The position numbers and the translations under genes are program-made. Below the pieces are notes generated by a model. It ran no database searches. It saw nothing but the letters and a program-made list of their open reading frames with translations, and was not told the origin of the DNA. From Acidithrix ferrooxidans (lineage in GTDB: Bacteria > Actinomycetota > Acidimicrobiia > Acidimicrobiales > Acidimicrobiaceae), in contig NZ_JXYS01000025.1 in assembly GCF_000949295.1 (NCBI RefSeq), positions 41,715-105,714 on the forward strand: a stretch of DNA of 64,000 nt, given 5' to 3'. Shown piece after piece: positions 34,192-43,172 of the stretch (position 1 is the stretch's first letter; every line of letters begins with the position of its first letter).

Positions 34192-35421
34192 ATGAGAGCA
34201 ATCATGAAAAGACCGCGGCTAAGAAATGTTGGAAATTATTTGAACTTCTCCGACGACTTCTTCAATCTAGAAAGATCAAGATTGACCCGCGTGGCCGATA
34301 TCGCCGACATGCGAGAGCTTGCGCGACGTAGAGTCCCTAAGGGAGTCTTTGATTACGTCGATGGTGCTGCGGGAACCGAGGAGGCGCTAAGGCGTCAAAA
34401 AGACTATTACCTAAGGGCAGAGTTCACTCCCCGCCTACTAGTCGACATCTCTAAGATAGATACCTCTACCTCAATTTTAGGGGTGAAGAGTCCAATGCCC
34501 TTCGCGCTAGCTCCAACTGGATTCACCCGGCTGATGCACCATAGTGGAGAGGTGGGCGTCGCCCGAGGTATTAAGGATTCAGGCCTTCATTATGCCTTGT
34601 CAACGCTGGGAACAACCTCGATCGAAGAGCTAGCTAAAGCTGCGCCTTCCACGCGCAAGATCTTTCAACTTTACCTTTGGAAGGATAGATTATTCAACAT
34701 TGAACTGCTCGAGCGGGCAGCAAGAGAGGGATATGACAGTGTCGCATTGACCTTAGATACGCCAATTGCTGGCCTTAGAAATCGCGACGTTAGAAATGGT
34801 TTTACAATTCCACCGACGCTCTCTCTATCTTCATTGATAGATATTTCAATGCATCCGAGATGGTGGTTCAATCTTTTGGCTTCACCCCCTATTGAATTTG
34901 CAAACCTCAAATCCACTTCGGGCTCTGTAGCTGACCTAGTTGGGCAAGTCTTTGATCCCGCGATTACAGCCAAGGATATTCATTGGCTCAGAGAGCATTG
35001 GCAAGGAAAGATAATCGCAAAAGGGGTAACTACAACCGAGGATGCCCTCACCTTAGTAGACCTTGGGGTCGATGCCATCTGGATCTCCAATCACGGAGGA
35101 CGCCAGCTAGAGATGGCACCAATACCACTGGAGGTACTCCCGAAGATTCGTGCTGGGTTACCTGCTGAATACGAAATCTATATTGATGGCGGAGTCACCA
35201 CTGGAGCAGATATCATAGCCGCCATTGCCCTAGGTGCAAATGCCGTATTTATTGGTCGCGCTTATCTCTATGGACTCATGGCAGGTGGACAAGATGGCGT
35301 TGCAAGAGCACTTGAAATCCTCTCCAAGGAGGTCCGCACCCAAATGGGATTGATGGGCGTTACATCTATCGATCAACTTTCAGAGAAAAACGTCAAAATC
35401 AGACCTCGAGAGGGTCGATAA
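34192..35421 (+). CDS. FMN-dependent alpha-hydroxy-acid dehydrogenase/oxidase
   Basis: 409 residues of the L-lactate dehydrogenase (LldD) / glycolate oxidase / mandelate dehydrogenase family. It has FDYVDGAAGTE, MPFALAPTGFTRLMH for FMN binding, FQLYLW, LTLDTP, the lysine in IIAKGV and the catalytic His in WISNHGGRQL, then IYIDGGVTTGADI. The N-terminal extension before VADIADMRELARRR is short. The ATG at 34204, preceded by GAGAG, is a possible alternative start. It oxidises an L-2-hydroxy acid; substrate unknown. Confidence 0.92.
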   Translation: MRAIMKRPRLRNVGNYLNFSDDFFNLERSRLTRVADIADMRELARRRVPKGVFDYVDGAAGTEEALRRQKDYYLRAEFTPRLLVDISKIDTSTSILGVKSPMPFALAPTGFTRLMHHSGEVGVARGIKDSGLHYALSTLGTTSIEELAKAAPSTRKIFQLYLWKDRLFNIELLERAAREGYDSVALTLDTPIAGLRNRDVRNGFTIPPTLSLSSLIDISMHPRWWFNLLASPPIEFANLKSTSGSVADLVGQVFDPAITAKDIHWLREHWQGKIIAKGVTTTEDALTLVDLGVDAIWISNHGGRQLEMAPIPLEVLPKIRAGLPAEYEIYIDGGVTTGADIIAAIALGANAVFIGRAYLYGLMAGGQDGVARALEILSKEVRTQMGLMGVTSIDQLSEKNVKIRPREGR

Positions 35422-35446
35422 GGGAACTACAAAGGCTGACAGGCAG

Positions 35447-36451
35447 ATGGAAAAAATAGAATTTAGACCAGAACGAGAGCAATTCAACTATACCTTCGGG
35501 GGAGCAAAGCCGCTATTTAAGGTCCGTCCAGGAACGATCATGGAACTCTGGTCGGAAGACGCTTTCAACTATGCCCTTCAAACACCAGCAGATCTCTCCA
35601 GTCAAAAGGTAGATCTGCGCTATGTCAACCCTCAAACAGGTCCTTTCTACGTGGAAGGCGCAGAGCCCGGCGATACCTTGGTGCTTCATTTCATCTCAAT
35701 GAAGCCAGCACGCGACTGGGGGGTCTCTGCGGTAATGCCATTTTTTGGCGGCCTCACTTCAACAGATCGAACCGCAACCCTTCAGGATCCCCTCGAAGAT
35801 ACCACATGGATATACCATATCAATCGGTCAAAGAATACGCTTGAATATGATGCTCGCTTTAGTGAATTTAAAGTTGACCTTCCTATCGAGCCGATGCTGG
35901 GAACCGTTGGAGTTGCTCCCGGCGCTTCCGAAGTAAGAACTTCCCTTGTCCCGGAGCGCTTTGGCGGGAACATGGATACACCTGAGATGAGACCAGGGGT
36001 TACTTGCTTTTTAGGGGTAAATGTAGAGGGAGCGCTCTTTTCACTTGGAGACGGCCACTACCGCCAAGGAGAGGGCGAAGCATGCGGAACCGCAGTTGAA
36101 GGAGCCATGACCACCACTTTGATAGTAGAGCTGATCAAAGGTAATGCACCCCTTTGGCCAAGAATCGAAAGCGACGACCAGCTAATGGTAGTGGGGTCAT
36201 CGAGGCCAATGGAAGACTCTTGGCGAATTGCACAAGTAGAGATGGTTCATTGGTTTCAAGAACTATTCGAGCTGCACCATATGGACGCCTACCAACTGCT
36301 ATCGCAGATCTCAAAGGCGCCAATTGCCAATGTGGTAGATGCAAACTATAGCGTTGTAGTCAAAGTCGCTAAAAACCTTCTTCCAAGGGTATCCATCTAC
36401 AATGATATTCACAACGAACTGAGAGCAATTGCCTCAAAGCTTGGGATTTGA
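35447..36451 (+). CDS. Acetamidase/formamidase family protein
   Basis: 334 residues. Conserved family segments are visible: GTIMELWSEDAFN, PQTGPFYVEGAEPGDTLVLHF, then LPIEPMLGTVGVAP and GDGHYRQGEGEACGTAVEG. Members hydrolyse short amides to ammonia plus acid. It lies 25 bases behind the oxidase gene and is probably co-transcribed with it and the SDR. Whether formamide is the real substrate is open. Confidence 0.9.
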   Translation: MEKIEFRPEREQFNYTFGGAKPLFKVRPGTIMELWSEDAFNYALQTPADLSSQKVDLRYVNPQTGPFYVEGAEPGDTLVLHFISMKPARDWGVSAVMPFFGGLTSTDRTATLQDPLEDTTWIYHINRSKNTLEYDARFSEFKVDLPIEPMLGTVGVAPGASEVRTSLVPERFGGNMDTPEMRPGVTCFLGVNVEGALFSLGDGHYRQGEGEACGTAVEGAMTTTLIVELIKGNAPLWPRIESDDQLMVVGSSRPMEDSWRIAQVEMVHWFQELFELHHMDAYQLLSQISKAPIANVVDANYSVVVKVAKNLLPRVSIYNDIHNELRAIASKLGI

Positions 36452-37056
36452 TCACCGGCGATTGATCTCTAACCCGCAATAAATATGGTCCGTACCTCAA
36501 TCGCCAAAAACACTGCGATGGTAGCACTTCCGTCCTTCCCTTCGCCTAATCTGGACCAAAACATAATCTAGACCAAAACTCAGAACCTAAAAGTCAATCC
36601 CCAATGCGCCGCTAAGGTGAAAAACCCTAGATCCCATATCTGCCAGCTCGCGCAAGATCACTCGAAGGAACCGCGTGAGGATTGAAACACCAGAACCCGG
36701 CCACCGCCACAAATAACGCACCTGGGTTCTGACGATCTCACTCCAACGCGCCACGTGCCACAGATGACAATATCGACAACACTGGGTCGCTTGAGGGTCG
36801 CTTAAGCGCCAATAGAGGCCGGAAGCTCAAAGTAAGATTGAGCCAAAGACGCCAAATAACCCAGATCAATCAAAGCGCTCCAAGTAGCGTCCTCTATCTT
36901 TTGGATCTTAGTGCCTGGATCCAAAAGATAGGATTGGGAAGGATTCACCCGTATAAAACCAACTTACATGGAATCTCCGATCACGCATAAGTTGGCAAAA
37001 ACCATCGCATCCACTATTGCGATAGATCCCATATCGAGATCCTAGTCTTGATATGA
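36452..37056. other. Intergenic stretch of about 600 bases with two inverted repeats
   Basis: No gene is supported. CAGAACCC (36691-36698) and GGGTTCTG (36724-36731) could form a loose stem. The stronger structure at 36894-36931 is listed separately. A 15-base CGTGAGGATTGAAAC near 36673 looks like the end of a type I CRISPR repeat but occurs once. Confidence 0.5.
36894..36931. terminator. Perfect 14-bp hairpin between convergent genes
   Basis: CTATCTTTTGGATC pairs with GATCCAAAAGATAG around a 10-base loop. It lies between the formamidase-like gene and the convergent GS-like gene, where a bidirectional terminator would be expected, although neither side has a good T-tract. Confidence 0.5.
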
Positions 37057-38442
37057 CTAGTAACGATATCTGACTGCAGCGGTCGCATCTAGGTCACCAA
37101 TGCCCTGTAGGTAATTTGACTCTGCAACTCGCAACGAAGCAAATGTTTCGATGAATACCTGTCCAAAGGCGTCCATCAAAACTTGACTCCCTTTTAATGC
37201 CTCAACTGCTTGATCGACAGAGGTTGGAAAAGACGGTGAATCCTCAAATTCCCCTAAGTCAACTAACGTCCCACTTGTATCGCTACCGATCGAACGCAAC
37301 TTTTCAATGGCCGCTGTCGCAACTGCAGCCATTGAAGCGCCCACTAGGTATGGCGAAGCACTTTGATCAAAGACTCCGATACGCCCAAAGGCGCCAACCT
37401 CCCCAGAGATCTCATTCGCAGGAACCAAAGAGATTGAAGAACTCGGATTAATGAGACCAGCCACTCTCTTTGACTTAGATCGTTGCTCTTTGGCGAATCT
37501 CAAATATGAGCCATAACTCGGTGCACCAATCGCGACAAGCGCATTCAATTCCGAGATCAATTCACGAAAAATTGCCTCGCCCTCTGGTGTTAGTCCTGCG
37601 AATTCGCTACCGGCTCCAAATAGATTCTTCCCAGAGCTTTGAAAGACAAATCTAACCTGACCACAATTATAAGGACCATCGATACTGACTGTCGGCGAGA
37701 AGGATGCTCTCAAGTCATGGTGCCGAGAGGCAATTCGAATTACGTGACGAACCAGACTTGCCACATCGCCAGCCCGAACGATATCGTACGAATCCGTTGA
37801 AACCTTAAACTGGCCAGAGTCAAAACCAGGAAAGATCTCGTTTACTCCAACGCCGGCTGCTTCCAAGTCTTCTAAGATCTCAAGACAATACGCGCCAACG
37901 TCCACCAAACGAGCCAACCCAAAAGAGGAACCCTCCAGAACGTTTGGAGTATCTTTTCCCTCTTTCGAGGCCTTGGAAGTAATCGGTTCAACAGACCATT
38001 CGACTTCAAAACTAATGCGTGCTACAAGGCCAATTTTAGAAAGTTCACCTTGTAGTCGACCAGCAATGTTTCGATGGCAGAGTTCATAGGCCGAACCGTC
38101 AAAGTTGAATCGCGACCCAGCTACCCAGGCCCACCCCGGATCGCCCTCTACCAAGGAAAGGGATTCAATGTCTGGAAAAAGAAGAATCTCGTGTTCTTTT
38201 GAATATGCATTGGGAGCAGGGACGTCATTTACCATATGGGTGTCCAAAACGGGTGAGATCAATAAACCTTTAGACAGAACCGTATCTAGACGTTGAAAAG
38301 GAATAGCCTTGGCTCTTGCAATGCCAGAGTTATCGATAAACGAAATAGCAATAGCTCGGACATCGCTCTTTTCTAGATTGCGATGGACCCCATTTACTAA
38401 CGATGAATTTTTTTGTCTCAGATCGTGGAGAAGATCGTTCAC
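37057..38442 (-). CDS. Glutamine-synthetase-like protein, catalytic residues replaced
   Basis: 461 residues aligning over its length with GlnA/PuuA-type enzymes: beta-grasp N-terminus with RAIAISFIDNSGIARAK, FEVEWSV for the first Glu pair, and VFDQSASPYL near the C-terminus. Key positions are altered. GQFKVS stands where GQFE(I/V)S is usual (Glu to Lys). GQVRFVFQS replaces the G.GAHVHLS block (both His to Phe). NPSSSIS replaces NR.A.LR (both Arg lost). Ligase activity is therefore doubtful. Start GTG with AAAGGA upstream. It is divergent from the PuuD-like gene. Confidence 0.85.
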   Translation of the reverse strand: MNDLLHDLRQKNSSLVNGVHRNLEKSDVRAIAISFIDNSGIARAKAIPFQRLDTVLSKGLLISPVLDTHMVNDVPAPNAYSKEHEILLFPDIESLSLVEGDPGWAWVAGSRFNFDGSAYELCHRNIAGRLQGELSKIGLVARISFEVEWSVEPITSKASKEGKDTPNVLEGSSFGLARLVDVGAYCLEILEDLEAAGVGVNEIFPGFDSGQFKVSTDSYDIVRAGDVASLVRHVIRIASRHHDLRASFSPTVSIDGPYNCGQVRFVFQSSGKNLFGAGSEFAGLTPEGEAIFRELISELNALVAIGAPSYGSYLRFAKEQRSKSKRVAGLINPSSSISLVPANEISGEVGAFGRIGVFDQSASPYLVGASMAAVATAAIEKLRSIGSDTSGTLVDLGEFEDSPSFPTSVDQAVEALKGSQVLMDAFGQVFIETFASLRVAESNYLQGIGDLDATAAVRYRY

Positions 38443-38718
38443 TTCAATCCTTTCTTAGGCTGAATTCGAACTCGATATTCAATCCAAATACCATCTACAC
38501 CTTAGGCAATAGTATCGCCTTTGATCCGCTATCTCGAGATCTCCCTGCTATGACGACAAAGGATCTTACACGATGTTGCTCTTTGGTTCATAAAATACAA
38601 AAAGAAACCAACGCACTCTCCGCGGCCAAATCACCGACTCGTGCTTATAAGATTGACGAAATCGATAACCCGTACTAGTCAATTTAGGACTGTGGCGACC
38701 GTAGATCAAGGGGAAGAG
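38443..38718. promoter_or_regulatory. Divergent promoter region between the GS-like and PuuD-like genes
   Basis: A 276-base stretch with no gene, from which both genes are read outward; shared control is likely. The right end contains CAAGGGGAAGAG directly before the chosen TTG start of the hydrolase. Confidence 0.5.
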
Positions 38719-39423
38719 TTGAAGAGAATAGGCATAACCTTTGGCAGGCAAAATGACCATAGGTACGGGATACATGTTGGCTACAGCGATGCTTTGAGCA
38801 AACTCAATGCGCTTTCAATTCTCGTTTCGGCGGCGCCAACCAATCTTTTGGAATCCCCCGAATCTGAAATAACGCTCTCGGAGTACGCCCGCTCCACAAT
38901 GGACCAATTGGATGGACTGATAATTTCGGGTGGTTGGGATGTCGATCCCGCGTTATATGGCCAAGACCCTCATCCCAAACTAGAAACCATTGATCCACAA
39001 AGAGATCGCTTTGAGATGGCGATGATAGAAGCAGCTCTTTCGTCATCCAAGAAAATACTCGCGATCTGTCGTGGGATGCAAATATTGAATGTCTTCCTGG
39101 GCGGTTCGCTTTATCAAGATCTGGTCAGTGCTGGCTTTCATGACCACTCCAAGCCAAAACAAGAATACGACCTAGCCCATGCCATTCGATTCGAAAGTAA
39201 TAGCGAACTTGGATCACAGATGAAAGGTGCCGAAATGGTAAACACACTTCACCATCAAGCGGTAAAAGACGTCGGTAAAGATGTTCATCCTGTCGCCTAT
39301 AGTCCCGACGGCGTCATTGAGGCCATCGAAGGCAACAATCTGATGGGAATTCAATGGCATCCAGAGCGGCTATTCCAGAGGGACGATAGACATCTAGCTG
39401 GTTTCGAATGGGTTGTTTCCTAA
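38719..39423 (+). CDS. Class I glutamine amidotransferase-like gamma-glutamyl hydrolase (PuuD/peptidase C26 type)
   Basis: 234 residues. The fold begins RIGITFGRQND, then LDGLIISGGWDVDPALYG, nucleophile Cys117 in LAICRGMQILNVFLGG, and the catalytic His-Glu pair in GIQWHPERLF. PuuD-type enzymes hydrolyse gamma-glutamyl-GABA and similar gamma-glutamyl amides. Start TTG at 38719 follows AAGGGG at 5 bases; the frame is open further upstream but without conserved sequence. Opposite orientation to the GS-like gene recalls puuA/puuD pairs. Confidence 0.9.
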   Translation: MKRIGITFGRQNDHRYGIHVGYSDALSKLNALSILVSAAPTNLLESPESEITLSEYARSTMDQLDGLIISGGWDVDPALYGQDPHPKLETIDPQRDRFEMAMIEAALSSSKKILAICRGMQILNVFLGGSLYQDLVSAGFHDHSKPKQEYDLAHAIRFESNSELGSQMKGAEMVNTLHHQAVKDVGKDVHPVAYSPDGVIEAIEGNNLMGIQWHPERLFQRDDRHLAGFEWVVS

Positions 39424-39601
39424 ACCTTAGATCCCTCAACAAAGATGGATACCTCCACATTTCAACCTCCAGATCGACAGAACAAGCCCTGTCGATAAAT
39501 TTCTCCCATCTAAATATATCGATAACCATTCAAACCAAAAATGTCGATAGATTTAGGCTAACTTTATAGGGGATAAGAATAAATTTTCAGGGGGAAACAA
39601 T

Positions 39602-41236
39602 ATGTCAATGATGGACGTCGATCTAAATACATGGCGCCTTCTCGCCCATGCAGACACGCACTTTAGTGACGTTGAGATCGTCACGCAAACTTCTCCAACG
39701 ACGACCCACCGCTATAGCTTTGGTGACTTCACAAAGAGAAGCAAAAAGCTGATGAACGTCTTAGACGGTCTTGGTCTTACAGAAAACGCAAAGGTCGCCA
39801 CTTTAAGTTGGAACAACTATCGCCATCTAGAGTGCTATTTCGCAATTCCATGCACTGGTCGCATACTTCATACTTTAAATGCTCGGCTATCTTCAGAGGA
39901 CCTAATCTTCATAATCAACGACGCAAAAGACGAAGCCATCTTCACGACACCAGATCTCGTCCCAGTTCTAGAAGCCATTGCAGAACAAATTCCCACCGTA
40001 AAAAAGATCATCGTGATGGACGACGTAATTCCTCAAAGCTCAATTGAGGGCCTTGAGTCATACGAAGAACTACTCTCGAACGCACTCGATGAGTACGACG
40101 AAAAACCTATTCCAGAACGACAGGCGGCTGGCCTCTGCTACACATCAGGCACGACCGGACGGCCCAAGGGGGCACTTTACACGCACCGCTCCACCTATCT
40201 CCATGCATTAAATGCAGCATCGCCCTCTGGCATGTGTTTTGGAATCTCAGATTGCATCCTTCCTGTAGTGCCGATGTTTCACGCATCAGCATGGGGAATG
40301 GTTCATGCGGCAATTGCCACAGGCGCAAAGATTGCATTTGCTTATCCTCATCTACACCCCAGTTCATTTGTGGATCTTCTGATAAACGAGGAGGTAACAC
40401 TTGCTGCAGGTGTTCCTACTGTATGGATAGGTCTAGAAGAAGAATTACGATCGAGAGGCGAACTAAAACTAAGCCTCAGAGAGATAGTTTGTGGTGGATC
40501 GCAACCGCCGAAAGCACTCATTGCTAGATATAGAGACAACTTTAACATCCCAATCGTCCAAGCTTGGGGTATGACCGAAACCTCACCATTAGCGACAGTC
40601 GCCAGGCCAAAGCACTCCATGCGCCACCTTGGCGCAGATGAACTTCTAGAGCGGGTTGGAGGCCAAGCTGGGATTCCAGCACCAGGAATTGACGTAGCCC
40701 TTAGAGATGACGAATGGAGCCAAGTTGACTGGGACGGGACGTCAATGGGAAATCTCTACGTACGCGGACCTTGGGTAATCAGCGCATATCTACACGAACG
40801 TGGCGCCGACTCCTTCACAGAGGATGGATGGTTCAAGACAGGCGACGTAGCAATTGGATCTCCAGATGGCTATTTCGTCATAGCCGATCGCACTAAAGAC
40901 CTAATCAAATCGGGCGGCGAATGGATCTCCTCCGTCGATCTAGAAGGCGCCCTAATGGCAATGCCAGGAGTTGTCGAAGCAGCTGTGATTGCTATGCCCG
41001 ATGATAAGTGGCAAGAGAGACCCCTCGCATGTGTCGTTCTGGACAAAGATGCAACTATTGACATTGAATCAATAAAAGCTCATCTTGAAACTCAAGGATT
41101 TGCAAAATGGCAACTCCCCGACAAGGTCGAATTCATCGATCAAGTTCCTCGAACCAGCGTCGGAAAATTCGATAAAAAAACACTAAGGGCTAAATTCACG
41201 AGCCAAGACGAACCCGGCAGCTACAACAAGAACTAA
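39602..41236 (+). CDS. AMP-forming acyl-CoA synthetase / fatty-acid ligase
   Basis: 544 residues of the ANL superfamily. Motifs in order: YTSGTTGRPKGALYTH (P-loop), QAWGMTETSPL (A5-like), GWFKTGDVA, ADRTKDLIKSGGEWIS (hinge) and the terminal adenylation lysine in RTSVGKFDKK. The type resembles medium- or long-chain fatty-acid-CoA ligases. It would activate a carboxylic acid, perhaps the product of the neighbouring oxidases. Start ATG with CAGGGGGAAA upstream. Confidence 0.93.
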   Translation: MSMMDVDLNTWRLLAHADTHFSDVEIVTQTSPTTTHRYSFGDFTKRSKKLMNVLDGLGLTENAKVATLSWNNYRHLECYFAIPCTGRILHTLNARLSSEDLIFIINDAKDEAIFTTPDLVPVLEAIAEQIPTVKKIIVMDDVIPQSSIEGLESYEELLSNALDEYDEKPIPERQAAGLCYTSGTTGRPKGALYTHRSTYLHALNAASPSGMCFGISDCILPVVPMFHASAWGMVHAAIATGAKIAFAYPHLHPSSFVDLLINEEVTLAAGVPTVWIGLEEELRSRGELKLSLREIVCGGSQPPKALIARYRDNFNIPIVQAWGMTETSPLATVARPKHSMRHLGADELLERVGGQAGIPAPGIDVALRDDEWSQVDWDGTSMGNLYVRGPWVISAYLHERGADSFTEDGWFKTGDVAIGSPDGYFVIADRTKDLIKSGGEWISSVDLEGALMAMPGVVEAAVIAMPDDKWQERPLACVVLDKDATIDIESIKAHLETQGFAKWQLPDKVEFIDQVPRTSVGKFDKKTLRAKFTSQDEPGSYNKN

Positions 41237-41760
41237 GGGTACAAACAATTAGAGTCGATTTCGAAGCAATTATCTCTACTAAAACAACAGGAGTTTCCTA
41301 GTGTCCCTGTGGGATTCGAGGGATTACATGTGTGCACACTATTGCCAGATCATCGACATCATACTCGCGCTAGCGATCTTTAGACTGCTAAGCGCGATCT
41401 TTCTAGAGATCTTTCTAGATGAGATATGCCGTGACTTGGGTGGTTACCACCGTCGCGAATGAACTCGTAAAAGTTCAGTGACTTAGAATATGCGAACTTT
41501 ATACCTGATGAGCTCAACCACTTATACTTTTGCCAAACCACTCACCAAAAGACAAAGATAGAAAGAAGCTATGACGCCTTCGTCACAGCCATATCCCCAA
41601 TTGAGGACAGTTTTGATGAAAACTACAGAGAAACCCTAAATTAATCCTGCCACTCGATGCCCACCTTGGATATCAATGACAAAGTATTTACCAGGAAATA
41701 CCCAATAATTATGCCACAAGGCATCTTCCGCGCCAAGTTGCAAAATAAAACATGATCCAA
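41237..41760. other. Non-coding stretch at the left edge of the element graveyard
   Basis: About 520 bases without a supportable gene. Several CTTTCTAGA-like repeats occur near 41398-41416. Nothing identifies its origin. Confidence 0.4.
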
Positions 41761-41769
41761 TAGTTTCAA

Positions 41770-41803
41770 GGGCCAAAAGCGGAGTTGTCTCCGCCTTTGG
41801 CCC
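41770..41803 (-). terminator. Hairpin terminator of the lost surface-protein gene
   Basis: GGGCCAAA-A-GCGGAG and CTCCGC-C-TTTGGCCC pair with one mismatch around TTGT. On the minus strand it lies 30 bases after the stop codon of the surface-repeat fragment, so it probably ended that gene's transcript. Confidence 0.65.
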
Positions 41804-41834
41804 CATTTGATAGTACTTCGGGTGGGAAGTTTTG

Positions 41835-41963
41835 CTAGGCCATATCTACTATTGGCTTGTTTAGCTTCATTGCACCTGTTGAGCCATAGAAGGCTGCATC
41901 ACCAAAGCAGAAGACTCCACCGTCGCTTGCGACTAACCAGTAGCCCTTACCATCTGGGGTTCC
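41835..41963 (-). pseudogene. 3' fragment of a cell-surface repeat protein
   Basis: Reading leftward to a TAG at 41835-41837 gives [20 protein letters not shown], then [19 protein letters not shown] and a final DMA. This is the C-terminal unit of the [15 protein letters not shown] repeat found in secreted proteins of Acidimicrobiia and relatives. An in-frame stop lies at about 41997 and no start is present. Only the last repeat and the native terminator remain, so this is debris of a large exported protein. Confidence 0.8.
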
Positions 41964-41996
41964 AAGAGCACAACGAGAGATCAAATCGTGCACGAA

Positions 41997-42481
41997 CTAA
42001 CCGGCTACGAGCAACCTAGCGAAATTTCGGCCTCGATGGAATTTCTGTTTCTAGAAAATCTTCTTAAAGCAAATACTCGCCTTGGAACGCCCTATCCAAC
42101 TTGATCTATCTATATTTCGTTTATGCGCAAATATCGTCAAGAAATCATAGTTAGACTTCCCCGTTCACCTTGGTGAGATAAATAATCGGAGATACTAAAA
42201 CCATTCTGAGGCTTTTGGGGAACTCTTAAACTGCTGCGATGGGATTTCGAGCAACATTCCAATCAAGCGTCTAACTTTGACTATCTCTCATAGGGTCGCA
42301 AGTTTTCCTGCGTGACCTCAAAGGGATAAACTTTGCGTAGTTATGGTGAATAACCATATGAATGCCAAGCTCCCTAAGTCTGAACCACCATAACAATTGC
42401 GCAATCCCGCTACGAGGAACGAGCGGTTACCGAATGTGGGTGTATTTGACCAATTGCACCCGAAAAGATCAACTCACTAGT
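41997..42481. other. Unassigned degraded sequence between pseudogene fragments
   Basis: No reading frame here is supported; composition and the flanking fragments suggest decayed mobile-element sequence. Confidence 0.4.
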
Positions 42482-42637
42482 CACCACCGAGCCACCATAG
42501 TTCTTGCATCAGATAAAGGCGTTGTCTATCACATCCGCACCAGTGGTGTTTCTGAGCCGGTTCACAAAGAGATCTACCGTCTCTTAGGAGTTAGTGATCC
42601 CCTTAAACGGATAAAGACGATTGCGACGCATTTGTAG
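42482..42637 (+). pseudogene. Transposase C-terminal fragment, IS1634-like
   Basis: The frame ends ASDKGVVYHIRTSGVSEPVH, then KEIYRLLGVSDPLKRIKTIA before a TAG. It matches in pattern the fragment at 63289-63504 (KEIYSILGV...RTKKVIAQL), including the TAGTG(T)CCCAA just after the stop. The Q/HKEIY..LGV ending is typical of IS1634-type DDE transposases. The rest of the gene is missing. Confidence 0.6.
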
Positions 42638-42704
42638 TGTCCCAACGTAAGACCACATACTCAACTAGCTGGGAGAATAGGTTGATTTTAGGAAAGATGG
42701 GTTG

Positions 42705-42754
42705 GCGCAATTGCACACAACCTGGCACGGTGCAATTGAACACAACCTGGCACG
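42705..42754 (+). repeat. 25-bp direct repeat, two adjacent copies
   Basis: GCGCAATTGCACACAACCTGGCACG is followed at once by a copy with two substitutions. Lying between two transposase fragments, it could be a repeated element terminus. Confidence 0.85.
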
Positions 42755-42781
42755 ATTCACTGCACGAATACGTGCTATTAC

Positions 42782-42952
42782 AGAAACTGTTACACCACAC
42801 CAAAGCTTCGACGGTGTTACTTTCAGATCGCAGGACATATCACTCGTTCAGCTAGAAAAGTAATACTGCATCTTGAAGAACACTGGCACTATAAGGATAA
42901 GTTCTTAGAGGCTCTTGATCGGATCAGAAAGTTTGAGATCGCCATCACCTGA
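42782..42952 (+). pseudogene. Transposase C-terminal fragment, IS1380-like
   Basis: A frame running to TGA at 42950 reads LRRCYFQIAGHITRSARKVI, then LHLEEHWHYKDKFLEALDRI before RKF. The LRR...GxITRSxRxxxLHL.x.W pattern is that of the C-terminal end of IS1380-family transposases. No upstream part is present in frame. Confidence 0.55.
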
Positions 42953-43172
42953 ACATCTGGTTACCTAACACACTGAATATTACTTGAAGGAACTGCTCTA
43001 GAAGACAAGGGACTAGGTCACTATGGCTAAAATGAGATTTCACAATCTCAAAAATGACCAAACAGGCTCAACCACAAAGGGAATAGGTCATATTTGGCAC
43101 TCTGAAACCAGATTTAAGCCATAGACCCTCCGTCAAACCTAAATCAGTTCCGAAAAACCGACTCAGAGTCAC

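Noticed and set aside
36661..36700. CRISPR array suggested by CGTGAGGATTGAAAC
   Set aside because: Only one copy is present, with no second repeat at spacer distance and no cas genes nearby.
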